DNA of 64,000 nt, taken from assembly GCA_965153455.1 (NCBI GenBank), contig OZ234496.1, forward strand, positions 20,700,304-20,764,303, written 5' to 3'. Positions 11,658 through 21,990 of this stretch are shown here, in pieces. This DNA is from Sphagnum compactum. Its lineage: Eukaryota > Bryophyta > Sphagnopsida > Sphagnales. Under the pieces are notes generated by a model. It saw nothing but the letters and a program-made list of their open reading frames with translations. It ran no database searches and was not told where the DNA came from. Each line of letters begins with the position of its first letter. Position 1 is the stretch's first letter. The position numbers were made by a program, and so were the translations under genes.

Positions 11658-12543
11658 ACTCTTCTTCGTCTCTCTTCAGTTTCTATTCTCTTCTGAATAC
11701 CCGCTGTTGTTATTGTTTGGAATGGTCGTAGACGTTGTCGACCCTACTCAAAACTGTTGTCTGTCAATAGTTGGACTGGAGGAGGTTTCAAGGAGGTTTC
11801 AAGATTAGAACAGTAGTGAGGGTTGCGAGCAGGCGGGAGAGTCGGCTGGGGTTTCGGATTTAGGAGGGGGGGGGGGGAGGGGAGGAGAGGAGAGGAGAGG
11901 AGAGCTAATAAGGAACAGGATGGAGATAGAAGGAGGAAAGACGTCATGAGTCTGTCTGTCTGTTTGTTTCTAGGGGATGTTCTGTTTTCCTATGCTCTCT
12001 GGCTATTCTTGTGTCCTTTTTTGTCCTTTTTTGTGGTGAAGAAACAAGGCTCTTTGATTCAGGATATTGTAAGAATTTGCTGCGGTCTTGAAGACGGGAG
12101 AAGAGGACATCAGAGAGAGCAAAAGGCCATTGTTGCCGTGAAGAGGAAGCAACGCTCCAAAGAAGACTGATAGAGAAACTGAGACCTATTTCTTAGCCTT
12201 CCTGAGAGCGCTGCTCCAGAGACTGTAGCTACTCAGGAACAGACGACGAAGCTTTCAACATACCTATCTATGTCAGCGGCCAGTGGCTTAGCAATGACGG
12301 GCTACGGCGATGGAGTTTGAGAACGGACAGAGATTCTTCGTTTCCTTTGGAGGGAAATTTGCATGAAGAGATTGAGGATGCAAAAGAGGAGATTGTAAGT
12401 AATTGTGTGTGTGTGTTGTGGTAAGGGTTTCCCCACTCCTCCTTCTGTTATTGTTGTTCCTCTTCTTCCTCCTCATGCATATTGAGCAAGCTCTTCTTGT
12501 GAAAGACCACCACGGCAGAAATTGCCGGCGGTCAGCTTTCTCG
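11060..12543 (+). promoter_or_regulatory. Promoter and 5' leader of the F-box gene, with CT microsatellite and likely leader intron
   Basis: GC content rises here relative to the flanks. A pure CT tract at 11623-11654 is a pyrimidine patch of the kind seen near plant transcription starts. A GGAGA/GAGAG block at about 11866-11903 follows. A strong donor GTAAGT at 12395-12400, a long pyrimidine tract (about 12437-12473) and AG acceptors (best at 12534-12535, GGTCAG) suggest a leader intron of about 140 bp ending just before the ATG at 12544. The transcription start and intron are inferred. Open frames in this stretch, including 11248-11658, are low-complexity Ser/Leu-rich and not credible. Confidence 0.5.
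11120..11146. repeat. Perfect 8-bp-arm hairpin upstream of the F-box gene
   Basis: GATAGGCC (11120-11127) pairs with GGCCTATC (11139-11146). It lies in a short GC-rich island that opens the F-box upstream region. Its function is unknown. Confidence 0.6.
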
Positions 12544-13650
12544 ATGCCAATCCCAACAACAGATCACTTTGATCGACTGCCGGACTCGCTCCTACTCTTG
12601 ATCTTCAACAAGCTTGCGGACATCAAGGCGCTGGGGAGATGCTGTGCCGTTTCCAGGAGGTTCTATGTCCTGGCGCCGCTGGTAGACAACGTGGTGGTCA
12701 AAGTGGATTGTGTGATTTCAGGAGAGGATGGGGGTTTGAGTGTGCGGGGTCGAGGAATCTTGAGCCACTTGTTTCGGTTTGTTGTGGGCACCATAGTGAA
12801 ACCCTTGCAGGTGTTGCAGCACTTTCTTGGGCCCAAGAAAGCCATTCTTGCCGAAGTCTCACATCACTCACCAGGAGAGGTTTTGAAGAACTTCAAGGAG
12901 ATTCAAACCCTAAGGATTGAATTGCCTGGGGGGGAACTTGGCATCGAAGAAGGTGTTTTGCTCAAGTGGAAAGCAGAGTTTGGGAGCACACTTGAGAGTT
13001 GCGTGATACTTGGAGCTGCATCTCTGGTCAAGCTAGATAAGGAGAGGAAAGCTGTAAAGGGTGGTGGTGATAATACAGGAAGGCCAGGATGGTTTTTGAA
13101 TGGGGGAGGAGAGGAAGAGATTCCTCAAGTTGTTGCAGATGAGGAAGTTGGTGCTCTGGATACTCCTCAAGATGAGAGTGGCAGTATACCGGAGTCTTTC
13201 TACACTGATGGTGGTCTCAAGTTAAGAGTTGTGTGGACCATAAGCTCGCTGATTGCAGCTTCTGCAAGACATTATCTTCTTCAGCAAATCATTTCTGATC
13301 ATCCAACTCTTGAGAGCCTCATTCTTACGGATGCTGATGGACAGGGAATGCTTTGCATGAGCAGGAAGCAACTGCATGAATTCCGGGACAAACCTCTGGC
13401 TACATCTGCAACCTCAAACAGGACGCAAGTTCCAGCACTGAACATGAAGCTGTGGTATGCACCATATTTGGAGCTTCCTGGTGGAGTTGGGTTGAATGGA
13501 GCAACCTTGGTGGCCATTCGTCCAAGTGATCAGCCTGTTCGGAAGGAGGCAGAGGGATTTGTTGCTGGAGCATTTGAAGAGCCATTTAGATCAGCTGCAA
13601 ATCTGTTGGTTAAACAACGGACTTACCTTCTGGAGATGAATTCCTTCTAG
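12544..13650 (+). CDS. F-box protein, At5g46170/At4g18380-like
   Basis: The single-exon 368-residue protein begins with an F-box at residues ~8-52: DHFDRLPDSLLLLIFNKLAD, then KALGRCCAVSRRF, then DNVVVKVDCVIS. F-box proteins use this part to bind SKP1 in SCF ubiquitin ligases, and the C-terminal part chooses the substrate. The C-terminal part here (KLWYAPYLELP, GATLVAIRPSD, EEPF) matches the plant subfamily around Arabidopsis At5g46170, which is also intronless and of similar length (~395 residues). The frame is open back to 12403, but the extra N-terminus is encoded by a pyrimidine-rich stretch that looks like leader intron (poly-Leu and Phe), so the Met just before PIPTTDHFDRLP is chosen. 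The substrate is unknown. Confidence 0.88.
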   Translation: MPIPTTDHFDRLPDSLLLLIFNKLADIKALGRCCAVSRRFYVLAPLVDNVVVKVDCVISGEDGGLSVRGRGILSHLFRFVVGTIVKPLQVLQHFLGPKKAILAEVSHHSPGEVLKNFKEIQTLRIELPGGELGIEEGVLLKWKAEFGSTLESCVILGAASLVKLDKERKAVKGGGDNTGRPGWFLNGGGEEEIPQVVADEEVGALDTPQDESGSIPESFYTDGGLKLRVVWTISSLIAASARHYLLQQIISDHPTLESLILTDADGQGMLCMSRKQLHEFRDKPLATSATSNRTQVPALNMKLWYAPYLELPGGVGLNGATLVAIRPSDQPVRKEAEGFVAGAFEEPFRSAANLLVKQRTYLLEMNSF

Positions 13651-14163
13651 CATCAAGTCCCTGGGTGTAGAATTTTTGTCCTTCTGGCTTACAGAGGATG
13701 TACTCTTTAAGGGGGGTATGACAGCAAAAACCACCGACAGCTGCTTTCCCGGTAAACTAGTTGGTTCCAGGACTATCGGATGTATTTTGGCAGCAAGATG
13801 GCAGGATCAAAGGGGGGAAGATGCAAATATGTAGCCAAGGGTCCTGTGACATTCTCTTTGTTGGGCGTGAAAGCTTACCACCTATCTCAATCTCAGGGCT
13901 GAGCCTTTGACACACTTAGTCAAATTCGAAAGTTGTGGTTTTGGGGAGGTCAGAAGCTTGACAGTATGCAAACAAACACCCTGAGGCAAGCAAAGGATGA
14001 TTTCCCATCATCAAAATGTCCCTGTGAGTTGTGAAATAGTCTAGTTAACAAACCTTTTGTGAGTCTCTGGTGCCAATCCCAGTCTCCACACCCTAGGTGG
14101 CAGTGTTTCCTTAAATTAGATCTACTTGTAGGTTGGGAGTCTTCTTGCATGTGTAAGATTGGC
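13651..14163 (+). other. 3' flank of the F-box gene
   Basis: No further coding sequence. This is probably the 3' untranslated region and downstream spacer. The boundary at about 14164 is where the duplicated segment begins. Confidence 0.5.
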
Positions 14164-15934
14164 AGTAAGCAGGCAAGCATCTTACCTGTGACTGCACTTT
14201 GCAAAACATACCAGGCATGTCTAATTGAAACTTTGAAGACTTAGTTTGATTTGCTCTTAAGTTTTATAGCTGTGGTTCAAGCATGTTCTCAGTTCTCTTT
14301 GCCTCTGCTGAATCCAGGTCATGGAGATTATGTGCTGGAGTTTTGTACTTTGGGAAGCTGAATCTGTTGAGCCTTTAGGTCTTCTTAATGTAACATATTT
14401 CCTTAACATCAAAGGTCCTCTTTGGACCAAGCTATAAATATGGTTCTTGATACCCTTTTATCTGCTTGATGGGATATGCCCATTGTCCTCTAGTGTAGTT
14501 TTTATGTTTATTTATGGTTTTTTGTTTGTTTATTACCCACAAGAGCTTGTGTTCTCTTCTCCACTTTTGTGTGCATATCCCTTACAATGTGATTAGGTTT
14601 AAGGCTGGCTTCTTCAGCATAATCTGATCATACTTTTCAATGCTTGTTGATGAAACTAAAAGCTTATTGTGATGTGGTTTTAGGTTCAGTTCTTCCTTCA
14701 AATACCATGTTCAGGATGATTGCAACTTGACAAAAAATTCTTCTTTGGACAATGATGTCATCTTCTGAGCACAAAAGAGTAGTGTTGCATAGCAATGAAA
14801 TTGTGTGTTTTAGAGAGTCTTGAATCTGGTACTGTAAATAGCCTTCCAGTAGTACCTTAAGACCCCTACTGTGATAGCAATATGCAGGTATCTGTCTCTG
14901 TTTCTTTATGTCAATTTTTTGCAATGGGTCATGAGTTCATGACAATGAACATCAGGATCCTATTGTACCGTATATATATGTATGTAATATTTTGGCAGGA
15001 CACTAGCAAAATATTTTGTTTTTAATATGTTGTTAATAGAGGTAATGATTTCATAACTATCAGGAGGTGGTTTTTTCTTGATGGCTGTTATAGCTGCAAC
15101 AGGTGGTGTTGGGGTGGAACAAATTGGATGATGTGGTACCTTGATAGGGTTCCACATTTATCCACCACAAATGGTCCATTCTGTTGATGAGGATCCAGCA
15201 TTTTGACAATGTGAGTCTCAGAGAAATGACATTGTCAAGCTCAGAATGATTACTGCATATACAGTTGAATGTTTGAGGGGATGTTTGTTGGCCCTGCTCA
15301 GCGGCTGGAGGCTTTTAGAACATCAGATCGGAGCAAATTTGTTTTTGGCTTGAATTTGGAACCAATGTGTGGGTGACAACAGGAAACATAGCTGTACTCT
15401 CTAGGCTGATTTTTTTGATCAAATTAATTTTGGACTCAAATTACCTAGTCATGTAGTAGTGGAGGATAGCTGAATTGTCACTTACATGTGGCATCTCCCA
15501 TGGGCCTCATTATGCTGACAGGCTCACTTTGAACCCGAAGTGGCCAAACTCTGCCTGCTCTCTGCTGCATAAGCAGCTTTTAGTTCTACAGGATTGGCAA
15601 GGCCTGCCAATTTGGTACAATATATCCTGCCTTGTGGATTAGCCTTGCCAGTGTTGTCTGCAGAATTGGCACCCTTGTGGAACAGCCAATTCAGAATGAG
15701 AATAAGTTGGGGAAAGAGGGAGAATTAAGACCTTAGAATTGAGACCCCACCTTGCCGATTAGTTCTAACAGAATCAGCACCCTTGCTGCTGAACAGCCAA
15801 TTTAGCATGAAAATAAGTCAATCAAGAGGGAGAGCAGACCTCCTAACAAGCTGATAACAATTTGTGGTTCCATTGTTTCTCGTGACTCTGGTCTACAGGA
15901 TTGGCACCCTTGCTGCTGAACAGCCAATTTAGCA
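14164..15934. repeat. Direct repeat, copy 1 (about 1.77 kb) of a recent segmental duplication
   Basis: From AGTAAGCAGGCAAGCATCTT onward this is nearly identical to 20090-21607, with only scattered substitutions. It carries about 256 bp (14531-14786) that copy 2 lacks. Both copies contain no supported gene. Between them lies 4.15 kb with the nuclease-like gene. The left boundary is sharp. The right boundary falls within a tandem repeat, at the shared CAGCCAATTTAGC. Confidence 0.9.
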
Positions 15935-16150
15935 TGAGGAATAAGTCAATCAAGAGGGAGACTTAAGACCTAAGAGCTGTTAACAATATGTGGTTCCATT
16001 GTCTCATGATTCTGGTCTACAGAATTGGTCTACAGAATGCTGCTGAACAGCTGATTCAGCATGAGAAAAGTTTGATCTAAAGGAAGGGAGGGAGTGAGAC
16101 GCAGACCCACCAACCTTTGGGTCTACAATTTCTCATGATTCTGTTTGAAC
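15661..16150. repeat. ~108-127-bp imperfect tandem repeat, four units
   Basis: Units begin with CAGAATTGGCACCCTTG(CTG)CTGAACAGC at about 15661, 15769, 15896 and 16020. Each continues with CAATTTAGCATGA, AAGTCAATCAAGAGGGAGA and a CATTGTTTCTCGTGATTCTG segment. Three units recur in copy 2 at 21334, 21443 and 21569. Confidence 0.8.
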
Positions 16151-16382
16151 TTGTAGTAAAGGGGCAGAGCCAGTAGGTGATAGGCTGCCCTTGAAAGTTG
16201 AGCTTTGAACTTCGAGTTCTTTTCCTAATCTGTTGAAAAGAAAACAAAGTTCATGTCAACCTGTTTCATTGTTTCAAATTTGGGCCAAAATCATTTCTGT
16301 GGTGAAAATGACACCAATCTAAACATAACTTTAAAATACAGGTAACTTTAAAACTTCAACGTCTTAAGGGACGAAAGTAGTA

Positions 16383-16491
16383 GGTAAAGCCCCAGAGGCC
16401 ACGGGCTTCTTACAGGATTAAGGGCCCTCTAGTAGATGCAAATGTGAGAGGGGGCCCAACTCCAATAAAGCCTGTGGCCAAGGGCTTTACC
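16383..16491. repeat. Extended inverted repeat with GGTAAAGCCC ends
   Basis: GGTAAAGCCC (16383-16392) pairs with GGGCTTTACC (16482-16491). Just inside, AGGCCACGGGCTT and AAGCCTGTGGCC also pair, and GGGCCCTCT pairs with AGAGGGGGCCC further in. The sequence can fold along most of its ~110 bp. A related self-complementary string is at 22494-22519. Confidence 0.7.
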
Positions 16492-17940
16492 GTCGATAAA
16501 AACATCCAAGAGAGAGGACTCCAAACTGAATAGGTAATTATTCTTTCATTGGCACATGATATGAAAGCACAAATGAAGAGTGGCTACTTTTGCAGATGAT
16601 GAATGGGTTGGATCTCGTAGTTATGATATTATGATGTTAGTGATAATTTTCCTTGAAAATGTTGGATATCACACCTTCCCAACCTTGGGCATCACTCTAC
16701 TTTCATGTGACAAGGTGACCTTACTTGTACAATCCCCAACTCTTAAGAGTTTGATGTTCTAGTCAATGAAAACATGCAGTCTGAAAGATTATGAACTTCA
16801 AAGTACTTCACATAAAGTTCTTGGCAATTCGAGTTGAAAACTAATTTCAAAGCTCTAACAATTGAAAATGAAAGTAATTTTGGAAAATCATCCAAATATA
16901 GAGGGTTTTTAGATTTGCAATTTTATCAAAGATTGCTATCAATTAGAAGAAAAACAAACTAATTCTAAAAATCAAAGATTGCTATCAATTAGAAGCAAAG
17001 CAAACTAATTCTAAAAAAATATTATTATGTTTTTGAGAACAAGTTACCTATGTATTCGACATTCAAGGAGGTCAAATAATGCAATTTTCTTGATACTATT
17101 TTCAACGTAGGATTCCTCATCCCCACAAAATGATGCAAAACAAGCACACTCAACTGCTCCTTGCTAATATACTGGCCTATGCTCTAAGCCTCAATGAATT
17201 GATAGTGGTTGTGTGCATAATGATTAGGCTTGTCTCAACATGTAACATACAACTTTTACAAAACAAATTGTTGAGTCACAACATCCGCCAATTAAATCCC
17301 ATGTAGCATAATGTGACGAACTGCCCCTGAGTATGTAGCACAACAACAAGGTAATTGAGAGTCTGAAGAATCATGTTAACACAAGTGAATGAATCTGTTT
17401 CTGGATGAATTCTGATTTTTGAATTCAGAATGCAGAAGGTAACTAAAAGCCACCAGCAGGATGGGTTGTGCAATCTCTCTAATGGAAATGCAATAGAATG
17501 ATTTCTGTTTCCATTCAAGCACCATCAATTTATCCACACAATGGGTTATCTCAGCACACTCTCATTCACAATAGCACGTTATCTTGAGTTTGGAAAAGAG
17601 TTTTTGTCACTGATTTGGGACTCTTTGACATGGTTTGATCTCAAGAGAAGAGACAGAGAAGCTCAAAAGCTGGGAAGTTAAAAAGCAAGGTCGACAAAAG
17701 AAAAAGAGGAGAGGAAGAAGATAGAAGGCCCGGCCGAGGAAAAAAGGGTCAAAATCGCCAAATTTGAATATTTGGTTTTCAATGTGTAGCCAAATATAGA
17801 GACATGTGATTAAATATTTGTACCTTATTTCTCGTTAATAGCTAGATCTGGCTAAATCTTCCTTGTCTTTTTTTAGGAATTTCTTTATATAGCCATTCTG
17901 AAGGACCAGTAGGATTTATCCATTGAAGTCCGGACTTCTG
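16492..17940. other. AT-rich spacer, no gene seen
   Basis: It contains a short direct repeat (AAGATTGCTATCAATTAGAAG at about 16928 and 16977) and no recognisable coding sequence. Confidence 0.6.
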
Positions 17941-18673
17941 GCCGCGTCCTTGTTGTCTGTCGCAGCAGACGCGAACGCGAGGAGGGCAAGTTCTGCTCCG
18001 GGAAGGTGCCCGCGGCTTCAATAGTGATCGTTTTCCTTCTCGTCTGTCGCAGCATACGCGAACACGTTTTCCTTATCGGCTGTCACAGCAGATGCGTTCG
18101 CGAGAAGGCCTTTGAAGATTCTGCTCCGGGAAGGTGCGGCGTCAGCAGTGATCGAAACGAGTGTGTTTTTTTTCGCAAGGTAATGTGATCAAACAAATTT
18201 TTGAGTCACTTTTTCCTCTTCTCTGTTTTTTTTTTTTTTTTTGACAAACTGTGAGGCGGCGGCGTGCTCTGGTGGCGTGTTTCTCGTCGTCATGTTCCAG
18301 CGAGTAAGTTGAATATGTTATCTAAGTGCAGTCGTATTGCTATTCAAGCTTTTTTTCTGATTTTCAATACCTGCACAATGCCATCGGCATTGTGATATTT
18401 TGTTTTCTTTCTCATTTTCAAACACTAGCACACAATACCAGCGGGTACTGCGTCAGTATTGTGACATTGTTTTTTTCTGATTTTCAAACTTCGTTAGTTT
18501 AGTTCTAGGGGATTGATTAGGGTTGCATTTAGTTTTAGGGAAGTGAATATAGTATCTCTCTGTCAATTCTCTTGTGTTTTGAGATTGACTTGATGCAAAT
18601 GTTTTATGGATTGAATGTTTGTTTCTATCTGTCGAAATATATTGTGTGCCGGTTGAGGGGCAGCATCTTCAAG
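17941..18673 (+). promoter_or_regulatory. GC-rich duplicated promoter/leader region of the nuclease-like gene, with likely leader intron
   Basis: A unit CTGTC(G/A)CAGCAGA(C/T)GCG...TTCTGCTCCGGGAAGGTGC...AGTGATCG occurs at about 17956 and again at about 18081, with a shorter CTGTCGCAGCATACGCGAAC between. GC content is well above the flanks. A donor GTAAGT at 18304-18309 and an acceptor GGGGCAG ending at 18663 would excise a ~360-bp leader intron and place the ATG at 18674 ten bases after the junction. Both splice sites are predictions. Confidence 0.45.
18374..18463. repeat. Two neighbouring hairpins in the predicted leader intron
   Basis: CACAATGCC-ATC-GGCATTGTG (18374-18394) is a perfect 9-bp-arm hairpin. 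CACAATAC (18431-18438) and GTATTGTG (18456-18463) form a second with the same outer CACAAT/ATTGTG. Both are followed by TTTTCTGATTTTCAA or similar text, so the block is a diverged duplication. Confidence 0.65.
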
Positions 18674-19597
18674 ATGACGTTATACCATGGTGGGGAGAAT
18701 GATGTTGAGTTTGTGCCATCTTGTCCAACTTCGAGGGATCCGAGTCCAACTCGGGAGGATGCAGATTTGGAAGGAGTGCTTATGGGATATCCTAACATTT
18801 CCCCAGCTCCTTTCACAAACTTGGTTGCTTTCAAGAGGATTTGCTTGGCACGCTCCAAGAGACTGGTTGAGGGAACACAAACACCTCAATACTTGGCATT
18901 TACAAGTGTGAGTCAAGAGAGTCTTGATGAGATTGATAGGGTTCGTGAGGAGAGACGGGGTTGGCTACCACGAATGGCCATTCTGTACGATGGGAGAGAA
19001 GAAATTTTAATCGTCAAACTTATGGTGGGTATGATGCATGAAGGTGTAGGACGTCAATTTGCCAGAATGTTTGACACGAAGTTGCTTCGTCTAGACGTTC
19101 GTGCATCACTTTTTGCAGTTGGAGCTACTAGATATGGACGCCCTGGAGGTAGATCAAAGGAAGCAGATGCTGGTTACAAACCCCGTTCTCGTCGATTGGA
19201 AGACGACTGGCCAAGTTTTGTTATTGAAGTTGGTGTGTCAGAGTCACTTGCTATGTTGCGTAGTGATGCTGCCTTTTGGATCACCAACAGTGATGGGAGA
19301 ACTCGCATAGTGATCGTGTTGAGCATCAACCGGAGAGACCGGCGAATTTTGGTAGAGCGATGGGAGGAAGTTCCTAAGATCCGACCAAATCGGTCCACAG
19401 CTAACTACAGTCGCATACCAAGATTGATGCAATCTCTAACATTGAACGCGGATGTTGAAAATGACGGTCCTTCACTTGAGATTCCAGCAGAGAAGCTTTA
19501 TGACGGTCCGCCTGAAAACATTCATGGAGGGGAATTTTTATTCACTCCCGACTACTTAAATGCGTTCAACACCAGCATTTGGGAATGTTCACTGTGA
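18674..19597 (+). CDS. Fungus-type hypothetical protein with a PD-(D/E)XK nuclease-like core
   Basis: This 307-residue single-exon protein resembles, from memory, a large family of uncharacterised fungal proteins and, more remotely, Uma2-type restriction-endonuclease-fold proteins. The core is residues ~100-235. MAILYDGREEILIVKLMVG is a first strand-helix unit. KEADAGYKPRS carries Asp165. WPSFVIEVGVSES carries Glu185, as in a D...E-x-x nuclease centre. LRSDAAFWITNSDG and RIVIVLSIN, followed by a basic stretch (RRDRRIL), complete the fold. The canonical Lys after Glu-x is Gly here, so activity is uncertain. No signal peptide or membrane segment is seen. The frame opens at 18572, but that part falls in a predicted leader intron, so Met at 18674 is preferred. 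Unlike its AT-rich surroundings it has balanced codon use and no stops, suggesting a maintained gene. Transfer from fungi is a hypothesis. Confidence 0.65.
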   Translation: MTLYHGGENDVEFVPSCPTSRDPSPTREDADLEGVLMGYPNISPAPFTNLVAFKRICLARSKRLVEGTQTPQYLAFTSVSQESLDEIDRVREERRGWLPRMAILYDGREEILIVKLMVGMMHEGVGRQFARMFDTKLLRLDVRASLFAVGATRYGRPGGRSKEADAGYKPRSRRLEDDWPSFVIEVGVSESLAMLRSDAAFWITNSDGRTRIVIVLSINRRDRRILVERWEEVPKIRPNRSTANYSRIPRLMQSLTLNADVENDGPSLEIPAEKLYDGPPENIHGGEFLFTPDYLNAFNTSIWECSL

Positions 19598-20089
19598 CAA
19601 CAACCACTTAATGTGTTCAACACAACCATTTGGACAGCATATCAATGATACTAAACTTCTGCAACATGATGTTGAGGAAGAAGAAAAGGTACTTCATTTG
19701 TGTCACCATAGTAAGAAATTAGCTATTGCATTCAGGCTCATCAACAAATTTACACCAGCATTGCTGAACACTGTTAAATTGGAATTGTCAATAGTCAGTA
19801 TTTCAGGTTCCTAAAGCTCCACCAAGTGTGGTTTAATGTTCTGTTCAAGAACAAGAACTACTCTTCAAAGTTTCTTCCAAATTGAATCAGAGGCTTGATT
19901 ATCAAAGAAATCTTATGTTGGATAGCATCACTTCCTCTTTACTTTATCCAAAGAGGCTTTCAATTTGGTTCAGCTCGTCAATAGAGATGCTATATCTGCA
20001 GTTAATGTAGTATGCATTTCAGAAAGTGTAGCTACATAATTCTTCCAGCACAGGAGATTTAGCCGTTTTCCAGTTGAATTTCTCCTAGA
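19598..20089 (+). other. 3' flank of the nuclease-like gene
   Basis: Starts after the stop at 19595-19597. There is no further protein similarity. It ends where copy 2 of the direct repeat begins. Confidence 0.5.
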
Positions 20090-21607
20090 GTAAGCAGGCA
20101 AGCATCTTTACCTGTGACTGCACTTTGCAAAACATACCAGGCATGTCTAATTGAAACTTTTAAGACTTAGTTTGATTTACTCGTTAAGTTTTATAGTTGT
20201 GGTTCAAGCATGTTCTCAGTTCTCTTTGCCTCTGCTGAATCCAGGTCATGGAGATTATGTGCTGGAGTTTTGTACTTTGGGAAGCTGAATCTGTTGAGCC
20301 TTTAGGTCTTCTTCATGTAACATATTTCCTTAACATCAAAGGTCCTCTTTGGACCAAGCTATAAATATGGTTCTTGATACCCTTTTATCTGCTTGATGGG
20401 AGATGCCCATTGTCCTCTAGTGTAGTTTTATGTTTATTTATGGTTTTTTGTTTGTTTGCATAGCAATGAAATTGTGTGTTTCAGAGAGTCTTGAATCTGG
20501 TACTGTAAATAGCCTTCCAATAGCACCTTAAGACCCCTACTGTGATAGCAATATGCAGGTAGAGATGTCTCTGTTTCTTTATGTCAATTTTTTGCAATGG
20601 GTCATGAGTTCATGACAATGAACATCAGGATCCTATTGTACCGTATATATATGTATTTAATATTTTGGCAGGACACTAGCAAAATATTTTGTTTTTAATA
20701 TGTTGTTAATAGAGGTAATGATTTCATAACTATCAGGAGGTGGTTTTTTCTTGATGGCTGTTATAGCTGCAACAGGTGGTGTTGGGGTGGAACAAATTGG
20801 ATGATGTGGTACCTTGATAGGGTTCCACATTTATCCACCGCAAATGGTCCATTCTGTTGATGAGGATCCAGCATTTTGACAATGTCAGTCTCAGAGAAAT
20901 GACATTGTCAAGCTCAGAATGATTACTGCATATACAGTTGAATGTTTTGAGGGGATGTTTGTTGGCCCTGCTCAGCGGCCAGAGGCTTTTAGAACATCAG
21001 ATCGGAGCAAATTTGTTTTTGGCTTGAATTTGGAACCAATGTGTGGGTGACAACAGGAAACATAGCTGTACTCTCTAGGCTGATTTTTTTGATCAAATTA
21101 ATTTTGGACTCAAATTACCTAGTCATGTAGTAGTGAAGGATAGCTGAATTGTCACATACATGTGGCATCTCTTGTGGGCCTCATTATGCTGACAGGCTCA
21201 CTTTGAACCCGAAGTGGCCAAACTCTGCCTGCTCTCTGCTGAACAAGCAGCTTTTAGTTCTACAGGATTGGCAAGGCCTGCCAATTTGGTACAAAATATC
21301 CTGCCTTGTGGATTAGCGTTGCCAGTTATGTCTGCAGAATTGGCACCCTTGCAGAACAGCCAATTCAGAATGAGAATAAGTTGGTGAAAGAGGGAGGATT
21401 AAGACCTTAGAATTGAGACCCCACCTTGCCGATTAGTTCTAACAGAATCAGCAACCTTGCTGCTGAACAGCGAATTTAGCATGAAAATAAGTCAATCAAG
21501 AGGGAGAGCAGACCTCCTAACAGCTGATAACAATTTGTGGTTCCATTGTTTCTCGTGATTCTGGTTTACAGAATTGGCACCCTTGCTGCTGAACAGCCAA
21601 TTTAGCT
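20090..21607. repeat. Direct repeat, copy 2 (about 1.5 kb) of the segmental duplication
   Basis: Near-identical to 14164-15934 but lacking the equivalent of 14531-14786. The TTTGTTTGTTTGCATAGCAA junction at about 20453-20466 marks the deletion, which starts and ends in short TTTG/GCAT homology. The copy ends inside the ~120-bp tandem repeat, beyond which the sequence is unrelated to copy 1. Confidence 0.9.
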
Positions 21608-21990
21608 AGGGTCACATGGATTCCACTATAGAAACATTTCCTACATAACTAAAGGATCCCCTTGGGCTTCATCATGCTAACGGACCACCATGTGTTTCCA
21701 ATTTAGTATGTTGAATATTTTTATCATCCTTATGGATGTTGTTTACAGGGTAGAGGCATTATGCAGTGAGCCACTTTTTGGTTCTGTAGAAATGGGCCAA
21801 AGTTTGGTATCCCTACATTTTAGGGTCATGTGGAGTTCCCTATAAAAACATTTCCAACATAACCGAAGGATACACTTGGGTTTCGTCATGCTAACTTACC
21901 ACCAGGTGTGTCCAATTTTGTATGTTGAATATTAGGGCAGAGCCATGATGCGACAAGCCACTTGTTCTGCAAAGGCTTGATGGTTCCCCC
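21608..21990. repeat. 214-bp tandem duplication, two diverged units
   Basis: AGGGTCA(C/T)(A/G)TGGA begins at 21608 and 21822. Shared text includes AAAACATTTCC(T/A)ACATAAC, CTTGGG(C/T)TTC(A/G)TCATGCTAAC, TATGTTGAATATT and GCAGAG/GTAGAGGCAT. The unit joins copy 2 of the segmental duplication directly. Confidence 0.75.

Noticed and set aside
11248-11658. 136-codon frame upstream of the F-box gene
   Set aside because: Low-complexity Leu/Ser composition running into a CT microsatellite; overlapping frames on both strands are also open. Best read as promoter and leader.
14164-21607. Interpretation as a complete LTR retrotransposon
   Set aside because: No primer-binding site after copy 1, no polypurine tract before copy 2, no TG...CA ends and no flanking duplication; the single internal gene is not a retroelement protein.
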